This document shows, in pieces, positions 44,901 through 54,460 of a stretch of 64,000 bases of DNA (the first letter of the stretch is position 1; every line of letters begins with the position of its first letter). The stretch lies in NCBI RefSeq assembly GCF_902459465.1, contig NC_047080.1, positions 7,654,144 through 7,718,143 of the forward strand. The letters run 5' to 3'. The notes below the pieces were generated by a model. That model did not search any database. It was given only the letters and a program-made list of their open reading frames with translations, and was not told where the DNA came from. This stretch comes from Asterias rubens. Lineage: Eukaryota > Echinodermata > Asteroidea > Forcipulatida > Asteriidae. The position numbers and the translations under genes were made by a program.

Positions 44901-46034
44901 AGCGCCAGATACTGGATCTACTTTTGTATAGGTGTTATGTTATTGTGAACTAAAACAGTCCAATTCCAGGAATTTATTCGGATAACTTTCCGTATGGCGC
45001 CACCACTTTTTCACTCATTTTTACAAAAAGGGATATATCAATCAGGTAAATAAGTTCCTATATTATTTTATATCGAATGAAAAAGTGGTGGCGCCATACG
45101 GACACTTTTCCATTTATTCTTGTGTTGTAAGAGAGGGTTACGTATGGAGAGGCTTAGGCTTTCACATATTGTAATTGTATTTCAGCTCAAAAACAGGAGG
45201 AAAAGTTCAGCCCCATCCCCTCCTCCACCCAAAAAATAATATTTATATTAATAATTATACTTTTTGACACCGAACATTGCACAATTTTGACAATAAACAA
45301 TAGAGATTGTTGCATTGGTTGCAGAATTTGCACTTAACTAATTAAACGACTGGTTCAACTCATGGGAAAAGTGTCCGTATACTGCCACCAATTTCTCATT
45401 TGATACTTTTATTATATGAAACTAGAAATACTGAAATGAGAATATCAGTCATTTTTGTAAAAATTTATGAAAAGTGGTTGCAGGATCTGCTGAGAGGATG
45501 GTCCAGAGGGAAAAGTTTCCGTATGGCGCCACCACTTTTTCATTCGATATGAAATAATATAGTATCTAATTTACCTCAATAATGAGATATCCCTTTTTGT
45601 AAAAATGAGTGAAAAAGTGGTGGCGCCATCCATACGGAAAGTTATCTATCCAGAGAGTTTTCCCAATTCAACTTTAATTCAATGTTCATTCAACAAGTTC
45701 ATGGTCATGTGGTGTGCTAGTAAATCTCTTAATAACCCTACCCGCCCGGGCCGTAGAACAGTCCCCCGGGCCGTGGCCGGCCGTAGACCCACGGGCCACA
45801 GCACAGTAACCAAAATGTCAAAAAGTACAACGCCCCCACGACCACCACCCCTTACCCAGTCCCAGGACCTTACCGCAAATCACGTGGGAGTGTCCGTACA
45901 ATAACCTTAGCGAACCTCCACCCTCCAGTCGCCAAGTATGCCACCGCTACTGCAGCACCGACCGTGTGCCATTCAAAGGCAAAATAGCCTCTGAGCACGG
46001 CAGCTAAGCCACCAAAGACTCCTAACTTCAACAT
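37763..46034 (-). CDS. slc27a: long-chain fatty-acid transport protein (SLC27A/FATP family), exons 1-9, C-terminus missing
   Basis: Minus-strand exons, all phases agreeing: 46034-45874 (N-terminal membrane segment, [19 protein letters not shown]), 44307-43919, 42870-42715, 42219-42150 (AMP-binding signature [15 protein letters not shown]), 41278-41077 ([29 protein letters not shown]), 40504-40355 ([19 protein letters not shown]), 39868-39682 ([11 protein letters not shown]), 38681-38544 and 37927-37763 ([20 protein letters not shown]). The [14 protein letters not shown] motif marks FATPs, which couple long-chain fatty-acid uptake to acyl-CoA synthesis at the plasma membrane or ER. The nine exons give about 539 residues; family members have roughly 620-650, so about 100 C-terminal residues are lost at the N gap. 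The paralogue (A1/A4-type or other) is not decided. Confidence 0.93.
38106..38487. mobile_element. GGCACTGGACAC-family MITE in SLC27A intron
   Basis: Starts TTAAAGGCACTGGACACC and ends AGTGCCCAATACCTTTAA, with the family body (GGTGTATCTCAACATA; TTACTTCAGAGAG). It lies between exons 8 and 9. Confidence 0.85.
38737..39355 (+). pseudogene. LINE C-terminal fragment interrupted by a MITE
   Basis: Plus-strand residues [41 protein letters not shown] and [12 protein letters not shown] are followed, after the insertion at 38987-39166, by [20 protein letters not shown] and [18 protein letters not shown]. This is the tail after the reverse transcriptase of a non-LTR retrotransposon polyprotein. It contains stops and is a dead fragment inside the SLC27A intron between exons 7 and 8. 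Confidence 0.7.
38987..39166. mobile_element. 180-bp palindromic MITE with TAA target duplication
   Basis: Inverted ends AGGCCCGGTCCCACT/AGTGGGACCGGCCCT continue into long arms (GATAACGAGAACGATAACGA). Direct TAA flanks (38984-38986 and 39167-39169) mark the insertion. Removing one TAA and the element restores the LINE reading frame (PGDV|RVVSEE). TAA-type duplications suit PIF/Harbinger-derived MITEs. Confidence 0.85.
39905..40215 (+). mobile_element. tRNA-derived SINE (GTGTCGTGG family)
   Basis: The head AGTGTCGTGGGCGAGCGG has a Leu/Ser-tRNA-like box A, and GGTTCGAGTCC at 39975 is box B. The body has GACACTTGTGTC and CTTCGGATGGGACGTAAAG, and the tail GAGAAGGGGTTCTCCCCGG. It lies in the SLC27A intron between exons 6 and 7. 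Confidence 0.85.
40715..40946 (-). mobile_element. tRNA-derived SINE (GTGTCGTGG family)
   Basis: Minus-orientation copy: head AAGTGTCGTGGCCGAGCGG at 40946, box B at about 40870-40885 and the tail GAGAAGGGGTTC near 40730. It lies in the SLC27A intron between exons 5 and 6. Confidence 0.85.
41330..41560. repeat. CAG/CAA trinucleotide tract 1
   Basis: Long imperfect run of CAA, CAG, AGC and GGCGACGGC triplets in the SLC27A intron between exons 4 and 5. The poly-Q, poly-S or poly-V/A ORFs seen through it are repeat artefacts. Confidence 0.95.
41745..42128. repeat. CAG/CAA trinucleotide tract 2
   Basis: A second triplet run in the same intron, with an internal unit GCGTTGGCAACGACAACAT at about 41878 and 41996. 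It ends only about 20 bases from the donor of exon 4 (42149). Confidence 0.95.
42341..42600 (+). mobile_element. tRNA-derived SINE (GTGTCGTGG family), variant tail
   Basis: Head TGTCGTGGCATAGCGG, box B GGTTCGAGTCC at 42403, then GACACTTGTGTCCTG and a tail (GTAACCCTGTTTCAGCCC; AGTAGGTGGCAACAGCG) different from the 39905 copy. In the SLC27A intron between exons 3 and 4. Confidence 0.75.
43519..43909. mobile_element. GGCACTGGACAC-family MITE in SLC27A intron
   Basis: From TTTAAAGGCAGTGGACACTA to TAGTGTCCACTGCCTTTTAG, about 390 bp, with the typical body (GAGACCTCAAGTTCTAAAC). It ends only a few bases from the exon 2 donor at 43918. Confidence 0.88.
44982..45112. mobile_element. MITE with GGCGCCACCACTTTTTCA ends
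   Basis: About 131 bp with near-perfect inverted ends (GGATAACTTTCCGTATGGCG ... CGCCATACGGACACTTTTCC) and a centre with ACAAAAAGGGATAT. In the SLC27A intron between exons 1 and 2. Confidence 0.85.
45360..45656. mobile_element. second MITE of the GGCGCCACCACT family plus a half copy
   Basis: A partial end (GGAAAAGTGTCCGTATACTGCC) at about 45366 is followed by a full copy from GGAAAAGTTTCCGTATGGCG (about 45509) to ATACGGAAAGTTATC (about 45650), in the opposite orientation to the 44982 copy. Confidence 0.8.
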
Positions 46035-47440
46035 GACACTACAGAAGGAATAAACGGACTAAAAACGGACAAAAAACGCAGCCCGGAAGAGACCTTCGAT
46101 CTATTTTATTCATGTGTGTATATGGTTTGGCACCTTGGTGCCTCCTATCCATTTTACACCATTTCAGGGTTTAGCATTTGACACCAGACTGTAATAGATC
46201 CGCAAAATAAGATTTGAGGGCGCTGTTCAGTTTTCATGGTTAACAAAAAAAGCGATTATTTTGAAACCTTTTGTTTGTTTTCATGTCATGTATTGTCAAG
46301 GTAAATGAATCATCCGCATGTTTAATGTTATGCAGGAAAGGAAAGTCTCAACAGGGTGGGGAGGTCGCAGCTGTCAGATTGACTGCTTTTTTTTTGGGGG
46401 GGGGGAGCAAAACAGTTCAGCATTTCTGCGAGGAGCAGAGGAAGGACTATTCCAGATTGAAATGGTGGCGCTCTTTTATTCCTTAATTTTTCCGGTTGTA
46501 CATCATCAAATAAATTCCCATAGCAACCAATAAAATGTTTTTTTTAATATTTTTTTTTTAAACTAAAATAATATGTATTTCAATTTTCAAGTCTTTCAGC
46601 CTCTTAAAAACCAATCAAAGTATTTGTCCCAGAAAAATAAGTGTTTCCCCCTAACAGATTTGCTCCCAAAATCGAATGAAGCAGAAATAAATCTTGACAA
46701 TTTTCTTTGCTAAACAACAAACTAACGCAAAGTAATTATATAGGGCTGGTAACCTAATTATGCAAAGTTAGACTTGTGTGTGCTTAGCAAGTTCTTGGGC
46801 TTACAGGTTTTATCAATCATGGAGCAATAAACTTGGTTTATTGCTCCATGATCAAATGGGCCCCTGTTCACTAATTGGGGATCACCTACGCGCACCTGTT
46901 GCGCCATACAATGCTTGATTGACAACCGGCCACTACACACTACGTGTAGAATGCACAGATAAACCTCACACTTGTTGTGCGTTATCGATCCGGCCGCCCA
47001 GTCACGGATTTACACACAAAACTGAATGACGTGTGATTTGATGACGTATGGGGATTAAAATGCTCTGATCTTTGTCCGATTTTAGCTTTTGTACTGCACT
47101 CAGAAGTTGTTCAGTTGCCAAACTTTTGCCCTATTGAATACGGAACTGGCGTGGACCTGTCACTGGGTCTTTCAGTGGAGTTTTTGATTGCTTGATGACG
47201 GAATTTCTTGGACTGTTTATTGCGAGATTTCACCAGTAACTACAGAGCGAGGCCGTACTACCAGCAGAAGTTCCCGGGTGTAAAGTGTCATTTCCCCCGC
47301 GTGTGGGTTTACGGTAGACACGCTATCCGAGTAGTTATTTCGCAACACTTTTCGAAGCTGAACTTGTTTTATCTTCTTTGATTATTAGCAGTTCAAATAA
47401 TATGTAGTTATTTTTAGCGGAATTGAACATTGACAATTTG
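46035..47440. other. intergenic region between divergent SLC27A and small-gene starts
   Basis: Contains G-runs and A/T runs and a perfect 17-nt hairpin at 46816-46852 (ATCATGGAGCAATAAAC, loop TTG). The two genes on either side point away from each other, so promoters of both should lie here; I see no clear TATA box. Confidence 0.4.
46816..46852. repeat. perfect 17-bp hairpin
   Basis: ATCATGGAGCAATAAAC pairs exactly with its inverted copy across the loop TTG. Confidence 0.85.
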
Positions 47441-47442
47441 GA

Positions 47443-47494
47443 TATGAGGATGGGATGTATTGCATCGATAGCAGCTGATAGAAAAAACAGCAAG
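47443..47494 (+). CDS. possible first exon (MRMGCIASIAADRKNSK)
   Basis: The frame ATG AGG ATG GGA TGT... ends at a strong donor AAGG|GTAAGTG. MGCxxS at the start would be a myristoylation/palmitoylation-type signal if used. Its phase does not match the exon at 50966, so either it is 5' UTR, or it joins an unseen exon, or it belongs to another gene. Confidence 0.35.
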
Positions 47495-47530
47495 GGTAAG
47501 TGAAAAATGAAATAACTTTGTATTTTAGTA

Positions 47531-47614
47531 GTTGCGATAATCGTAACCCTTCATCCTCCATAATATGTCGACCGTCGTTTGTGATAGAGGATGGATGGTA
47601 ACGATTGTCGCAAC
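47531..47614. repeat. fold-back element
   Basis: GTTGCGATAATCGTAACCC and GGTAACGATTGTCGCAAC form imperfect inverted 28-nt arms about 28 bases apart, just after the donor of the preceding exon. Confidence 0.65.
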
Positions 47615-47619
47615 TTATA

Positions 47620-48709
47620 AGTTATAAATTGTTCTACTGGCGTGTGGTGCACAATCGAGGAACATATATTATTTTGCTATACATGACTTTCGCTTTTAAC
47701 CAAAAGATAAATAAGAAACAAGAACTGATTGTTGTACTGTAAATAAATAATCCAATTAACATGCCCACTCTGTATTGTTGGTTTACAAATTAAAAAGAGA
47801 AAGTCAACATAGTTTAATTATGTATTTTAATGTGGAAGTTGGAACTCAATAATCTGATGACTGAAATATTTTTTGTTAGTTTGCATTAAAATGATTCTAA
47901 CAGCAACAAATGACTGATTAATTAAGTGCTTATTATTTAATATGGAGTTAATTTGTAGAAGCAGCAACAGAACTAGTTGAGATATTACAACAACAAAAAA
48001 TTGACATACATAAATTATTGAGAGTAAATGTGTAAATTTTGACCTTGTCTGTGCTTAAGTTTCTTGTCATACTTTGTTGGTGATAAATTCATGTACCTTT
48101 TTGCTTTAACTGCCCCCATAGTTTGCCCACCACTGTGTTAGCTTTGAAGATACATACAAAGGTCTATAATTGTATGTATCAAAAATACAAGACACCAAAA
48201 TCTTACTCTAATTCCACCACCCAGAACTATGGGTACTCAAATATCAGCATTTTCCATGTAATTGTAATTCAATGTCCAGGAAACATGCTCAGTTTAAGCA
48301 GTTATCTAAACTTTGAATTAAGGTAGTTTGAATACTGAGGATGTCTTTATCCAATCCCTGCATATTTTCACAAGTTTCCACAGTCAATAAAGCTATGATG
48401 TCCATTAATTGATGGAAATTCACACAACGATCAGTTACACAGCGTCCCAGCTATATTCAACAGCAAGCGATCATTATTTACTTTGGATTGAGACCCCGAT
48501 AAGGTTGACAAGGGTGCGCTGAGCTTACAGACATGTCACTATGGAGATTAGTAATTTCGTATTTGCTTGTTAACTTTTTACAAAAGTGCGTTAGGACATC
48601 ATGTATACCAGGCCTTGTACCTTTACTGTTTGTAAAGTAGCCCACCTGCACGGGCTATAGTCATCTGTCACCTAGTGAACTGTTGGCTTCTATTGCCTCC
48701 AAGTTTTAT
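47620..48709. other. AT-rich intron or intergenic sequence
   Basis: I see no exon or recognisable element here. Confidence 0.4.
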
Positions 48710-48832
48710 AAACCCCTTTCACACAAGAGAAATTATTTGTCCTTTCACACGAGGTGCATTTTGTAAAATCCTACAACCATGCTACATTTAGCAAGGGACC
48801 CTTGCTAAATTGCTCTCGTGTGAAAGGGGCTT
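48710..48832. mobile_element. short MITE (CCCCTTTCACAC ends)
   Basis: AAACCCCTTTCACACAAGAG at the left is inverted as CTCTCGTGTGAAAGGGGCTT at the right; about 123 bp in all. Confidence 0.8.
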
Positions 48833-49120
48833 AAGAAAGGACAACAATTATTTTGTCTACTGTCAAGTTCGCTTGCATTACAACAATGCTAAGTTCAGCA
48901 AGGGACCCCAGTTAAATTGCTGTCCTGATTAATTATAGTCCACATTTAAATACTAAACAGTTTGTCATTCACATCTGAAAATGATAAGCAAATAATGTTG
49001 CAAAGTTTGTTTACAATAATTTATACAGCCTCATAATAAGGTAAAACATAACAAATTGTTCCTGGTATTTACTTTTACAGAACAAATTTGTACTGAATGA
49101 AAGCAGCTGTGAATAACGTA

Positions 49121-49502
49121 AAGGAACACGTTGCCTTGGATCAGTCGAGTTGGTCTTTGGAAAGCGTTTGGAACCGTTTTTAATCAAATGCATATGGGTA
49201 GAAAGATGTTGTAAAAGTAGAATACAATGATCCACACAAACATGCGTCGAAATTACACGGTTTTCCTTTTACCTCGTCGACTAACACGGTCGGGCCATTT
49301 ATGAGAGTCAAATTTTTGACCCGCATAATGGCCGCCGGGTTAGTTTCGCAAAGTAAAAGGAAAACCACGCAATTCGAGGCATGTTTGTGTGGATCATTGT
49401 ATTCTACTTTTAAAACACCTTTCCAACCATGCATTTTATAACAAACGGTTATAAACGCTTTGTATAGAGCAACTCGTCCGATCCAAGGCAACGTGTTCCT
49501 GT
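49121..49502. mobile_element. 382-bp fold-back MITE (GGAACACGTTGCC ends)
   Basis: Ends AAGGAACACGTTGCCTTGGA and its inverse TCCAAGGCAACGTGTTCCT. The arms pair along most of their length (GTAGAATACAATGATCCACA on both sides), with the centre near 49315. Confidence 0.9.
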
Positions 49503-49742
49503 AAAGACTCGGTTGATCCTTTGTATGTTCTGACAGAAGCCCACAGGGCATGTTGAGAGTTAATGTTTACTAGCCCATAGCAGTTGTTGCTATAGACAAT
49601 GTACGCCCAGCCTGTCACGTAGGTTAGGCCAGCTTTGCCAAATTAACAAGTTTATGACTTGTGTTGTATTTCATTCTGTTGAACAGTTGAACTTTAACAG
49701 GATTACAACATTTTTCACCATGAAAGTACAATCTTAGCTCTT

Positions 49743-50003
49743 GTTAAAGGGTGTACGACTTTTTGTAGGACAAAAACACAATGTCCACAGATATACACTA
49801 AACTTACACAGTTTGAAGATAATGATAGTAGAAAGCTTCCCTGAAAATATTACGTGCTGAGGTGCTGTAGTTTTTGGGAAATGAGTAAAACAATGTCATG
49901 AAAATAATTTTCGTCCAATGAGACGAAAATTATTTTAAGCATTACAAACGTATTTTCATGACATTGTTTTACTCATTCCTAAAAAACTACAGCACCTCAG
50001 TAA
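49743..50003. mobile_element. fold-back MITE (ACAATGTCCAC family), truncated
   Basis: GAGGTGCTGTAGTTTTTGGG and its inverse flank GAAAATAATTTTCGTC around 49915. The left outer end is present (AAAGGGTGTACGACTTTTTG); the right outer arm is missing after CAGCACCTCAGTAA. A fuller relative is at 62513-62838. Confidence 0.8.
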
Positions 50004-50027
50004 ACTTTCTTAAATTAGTTTCTGCCA

Positions 50028-50600
50028 TTTTTTTCATTTTCTGACACTTTCTTAATTTTCTGCCACTTTTTTTATTTTCTGCCAATTTCTAAATTTTCTG
50101 CCACTTTCGTTATATTTCCTGACACTTTAATAGAGGTTTTCTCGGTCAATTTCGGAAAGTGAGCAGCCAATTTAACCTCCAAGCTGTTCTATTTCGCCCG
50201 ACATCGAATGCACCTGAAAAGGGGCATTCGATTTCGTTTTATGATTATTCATTCCAAATGTAATGTTGCGTCATTCGACTTCACAAAATAGTCATTCAAA
50301 TTAACAACTCATCCAAGAAGCATTCAAATTTGCAGACGCTTCTTGAGGCGTGTGTATCACGAAAAAGAATGACGATATGCTGAATTGAACAGAGTGCTAA
50401 CGGAATTTGACTCAACGCAAAACGAAATTGAATGGCCGGATTCTGAATTTGAAACGCAGTAACAACTGCATGGAGAGGCAAAACAGCTTTAATTCGAACG
50501 CACGATTATGAAATTGACTGCTGATTTGCCGAATTTGACCGAAAAAACCTATATTTTACTGCCACTTTAGTTATTTTCTGCCACTTTATTTGTTTTCTGT
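50028..50600. repeat. TTTTCTGCCACTTT tandem array split by an insertion
   Basis: Units TTTTCTGCCACTTT and TTTTCTGACACTTT recur about every 24-28 bases at 50028-50130 and resume at 50555-50600, after an inserted element (50131-50552). Confidence 0.8.
50131..50552. mobile_element. non-autonomous element with ~40-bp inverted ends
   Basis: Left end TAGAGGTTTTCTCGGTCAAT and right end (inverted) TATAGGTTTTTTCGGTCAAA match over about 40 bases. It splits the TTTTCTGCCACTTT array. TA at both edges is a possible target duplication. No coding sequence inside. Confidence 0.65.
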
Positions 50601-50965
50601 TGGTTGACTGATGAACCTATTATTGGTAAACACTGCTCATAATTCTTGCCAAGAAAAAAAACAGGTGACACCTGCAAAGAGTTATTTGCAAAAAAAAGAG
50701 CAAAACTCTGATCGTTATACATATCCATTGTATTCCTGGCAATACAAATATTATAACAATACGTTTTTTCTTTTTTATTCACCAAATGATTTGACGCTTG
50801 TGAAAGCAAAATTTTGGCAAACAGACAGAAATATAGTCATTTCAATATTCATGTACAAGACTAAAAATTGCAAACTCAAGACGTAAAGTGTAAGTTTAAA
50901 CAAAAGAGTACTTAAAAAAGCAAACTCAGAACTATTTAAAAACCTTTATTTCATTCCCTCATCAG

Positions 50966-52446
50966 TTTCACGATTTCATGGAGAACCGACTTGCAAATGA
51001 AAACTTACGAGTTCGACTCGACGAACCAGACTCTTATGATTCAGGTAAACATTAACTACTTCGAAATAATAATAATTTCGGGGGGCTAATCATCCTTACT
51101 CGCAGCTAAGAGCTGAATTGCGAAGGACGCGGCTACAACGTGTTCGAGAAGCAGGCTTGCAAGCGCGCACTTAGCTGCCAGCCGCATCAACCCATTATGA
51201 CCACGGAATACAGCCAAGATCGAAAGTGTTTGATTTTTCCGGTAGTCTGGAAAACCCTCGTGGCACAGCAGAGAACCAACGCACAACTCAACTCACATAT
51301 GGCCCTAGCCGGGTATCGAACCAGGGTCACCTTGGTGAGAGGTGAGCGCTTTACACACAAGAGCCGAGCCACCCCTTTTCAAATTGCCTTTATGATTTCT
51401 AAAACTGTAGGCTAATCACCATCTTACTCGGTCTTGAACCCAGTCTCCACCAATATCAGCATTGATATTGATCACATACCACGCCTCTGATAAAAGCTCA
51501 TATTCAATTCAATTCGTACTCACATTTAGTTCCATACTTTATCTGAGAACAGTACAAAGCTATAACAATTTTTTTTAAAGAAGTAACCAATAAACAAGGT
51601 TCTTTAATACAAGGCAGAGAATTTGTTAATAAAGTATGGAGGCATCATCTAGAAGCCGAGGCTTGTAGTGACATGCCTGATGGACAGAGAAGCATAATAA
51701 ACAAGGATAAGAACATACGGACAGAAAATTATAACAAATACAGAAATGATGAAGACGAAAATGATGATCATTATTTTCAAAAACAGAGTATGAAATACGT
51801 CACAATTGAATTTAAATCCTTGTCATATATTTATCTACAAAATCTACCACGCACACATTATTCTTGTGTGTACCATTAAGTGACCGAAGATACCTCCTTC
51901 AGCCTCAGCTTTGGTGCATCGATTGTAATAATTACAAACAAAACAAGATGGCGCTATGTGACAAAGATAATATAACCACATTGGTAATTTGCAAAATGCA
52001 CTCACTTTTGTTATTTCCTTTGAAAATGTCACAATCAACTACGAGGTCTAAGAAACTGTCTCCATGAAAAATGATTAGGAAAATTGATAAAGAATTTTGT
52101 TATAGACCTTATGCGAATGATGTAATACCAGTAGGGCACCCTTACCTCTGGAGGTCAAAAAGCGGCCGTTCATTGGCCAAACCTGTGCTTCGCGCATACA
52201 AATCTGTGTGCTCTTGATCGTGACGTCTTCGTTTCTCTAAGATGGCGGCTGGCTGACGTCAATGCATGAGGTTATCCCTTAGACTGTCAAGCTGATTTTC
52301 TGGGTTTTTTTCTCGTAGATGACTTTGGCTACGATAGTCAAGACAATGAGGAGATGATGACCAACGCAGACATCAAGAAAGAAGGGCAAAATCTGCTGGA
52401 GCAGAAAAAGAATAAGAAACGAGCCCGGGGACGCCGCAAGAAATAA
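50966..52446 (+). CDS. small acidic/basic protein, two exons, unrecognised
   Basis: Exon 50966-51044 (acceptor CATCAG) has an ATG at 50978: MENRLANENLRVRLDEPDSY|DS, donor CAG|GTAAAC. Exon 52319-52446 (acceptor CTCGTAG) continues in phase, DDFGYDSQDNEEMMTNADI, and ends KKNKKRARGRRKK with a stop. The predicted 64 residues have an acidic middle and a strongly basic tail that could be a nuclear localisation signal. The reading is open upstream to the acceptor (FHDF), so the start could be in an earlier exon. I do not recognise the family. A SINE lies in the intron, and a CRE/YY1-like cluster lies just before the last exon. Confidence 0.6.
51100..51385 (-). mobile_element. tRNA-derived SINE (second family)
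   Basis: On the minus strand: GGGTGGCTCGGCTCTTGTGT (tRNA-like box A region), then GGTTCGATACCCGG (box B), then TGTGAGTTGAGTTGTGCG and TGCCACGAGGGTTTTCC. It lies in the intron of the small gene. Confidence 0.8.
51386..52218. other. intron sequence, nothing recognised
   Basis: AT-rich; no exon or repeat recognised. Confidence 0.4.
52219..52262 (+). promoter_or_regulatory. CRE / YY1-like cluster
   Basis: TGACGTC (52221), AAGATGGCGGC (52239, a YY1-type core-promoter word) and a perfect CRE TGACGTCA (52254) lie within 42 bases and end about 57 bases before the last exon. This resembles a TATA-less promoter, which would make the last exon (MMTNADIKKEG start) a possible separate transcript. Confidence 0.4.
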
Positions 52447-53550
52447 TCCCCAAGACCTAGGAATAATCTATGCTATTGACCCGATTCACCTGATATCATT
52501 AACAATAATCTATAGTTGCGTCATTTTGGAAGTCAATGTCTTCGTGTGTTATACAGGGTGCGTTCGATTAGCTTTAGGCCGTGTCCAAAACGGCGACTTC
52601 GGTTATAGCTAGCTACAGCTAAGCTAGCGCGTCTGCCAGTGTTGAAGACATGCATGATCTAGCAATAGCTATATTGTAGCCGAAGTTGCCGTTTATAATC
52701 CAGCAGAGGGTGGGCAGGGCAACTTCATTATTGACAATATTATTAAGGGCACACACTTCCCACTTCATGGTTCGAGATTGACTTGACTCATTGTAGATGT
52801 TTCAAAATATTAATCTAAAAAGGAATTCGTCCAAAAGATCAGAATTATTCTTGGTCGAGAAAATGATCCTATAATAAGAAAGCACGAGATATTTATAACG
52901 TGTGTTCAATACCAAACTGGTTGAATGATAGTGCAGTGGACATTTCGTGGTGATTTTTTTTTTAAAATAAAATATAAAATTGATTCATGATTACTGGACA
53001 TGCAAACCATAACAACCAAAAAGTAATGGGTGCTGCAGACACACTGGACCCTAAACTGAGCATGCGCACATTTCCAATAACAGTGTATTTTAGGCCATAT
53101 CTGATTGCCAGCTAAGGCTACGACTATTGCTTTACGACTGGTATAATGGTATTGCTGAAGATCGTCCTTCCAACGCGCATGCCGCAGTCATCCGGATCTA
53201 GCCATCCGTGCTGTAGCTGCAACATACACGGTCTAACAACGGCTTTGGAAGTGGCTTTATAATTAAAGTGAGTCGACCTCATCGATCATTGCATGCAGCA
53301 TATTGTTTTAGCCGTATCCCTAGCCGGAAGTCGCTTGAGTCAGATGCGGCATAAGTCTGGTCTTTTCCGTGACGCTCGTTGAACATAAATGATGACGCAG
53401 GATGTCTCGGATTGTCCCGTTGCAATGTTATAACGTCCCAAAAAGTTCCCATTGGTGTTTGATACACAAAACACACCCTGTAGGCCTGTGAAGTAAAAAC
53501 ATGGTAATAAAAAAAATGCAATACATACATCTCCTCCTTGTATTTTGTTT
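52447..53550. other. intergenic, one degraded inverted repeat
   Basis: At 52585-52700, AACGGCGACTTCGG and its inverse CCGAAGTTGCCGTT frame GCTAGCTACAGCTAAGCTAG, probably a MITE. Otherwise nothing is recognised. Confidence 0.45.
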
Positions 53551-53960
53551 ATAATAATAATAGTTGTAACTTCTTATAAAGCGCACATATCCGTCACCCA
53601 GTGACGCTCATCCTGGCGCTGTAATATACAGTATTTCGTGCCAGATGTGGGACTACGTTTAAATTATGAGACCTAATTCTGATAGCACCATGTAATGCCT
53701 TACAAGGTGCTGTGGCACTTGCTGCCGATCGGATCAGGAACACCGGGGCGATCCCCTTGTCTTTTCGATAAGTGCACTGGGTTATTTTACATGCGTTACA
53801 TAACAAATGGGACCGACGGCTAACGTCCCATCCGAAGGACGAAGTAATGGTTAAGTTAGTGTGTCATGCTGAAGGACACAAGTGTCACGGCTGGGGATTC
53901 GAACCCACACTCTGCAGATCAGAAACACCAGAGTTTGAATGCGGTGATAAAACGAACACG
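53551..53960 (-). mobile_element. tRNA-derived SINE (GTGTCGTGG family), long form
   Basis: Minus orientation: box B at about 53892 (GATTCGAACCC on plus), GACACAAGTGTC, the GGGACGTTAGCCGTCGG body and a tail with GCACTTATCG and GGCGCTGTAATATAC, ending near an ATAATAATA run. Confidence 0.75.
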
Positions 53961-54460
53961 ATAGTTTTTCAAGGCTTTTATCTGGCTCACTGCTCATACA
54001 GTTATTGGTAAAAACTAATTCCATCATCATTGGCGTTGACATTCTTTACAAGCCAACAGACTGTGCAGGGGAATTAATCATGCTTTATAAAAGATGGAAG
54101 GCGCCTCGATGGCCAGGAACATCAAACATCTCCTTGACTGACGAAGGACAGATAGACCATGGGATGATCGCTAGAATTGTTCAAAACCGTAGCCCCCACT
54201 TTTGGACCACCAATTTTTGTATGTAGGTATGAAGTATAATACAGAAAATCCATTACTTGCTGTTGCTTGGCGAAAATCCTGCACCGAATCCTGAAAAGAA
54301 ACAATTACAGCGACAACTAGACATAAGAATTTGTTTGATAACAAATTCGAGGTGTTCGGATTTCTGGCCTGAATTAACGAGCCATCACTTTTTAAGTTTA
54401 GTTGACTGGGGAGATAGTGAGCTATGCTGTGTGTTATTGTGAAAACAAAGTGATTTTTCA

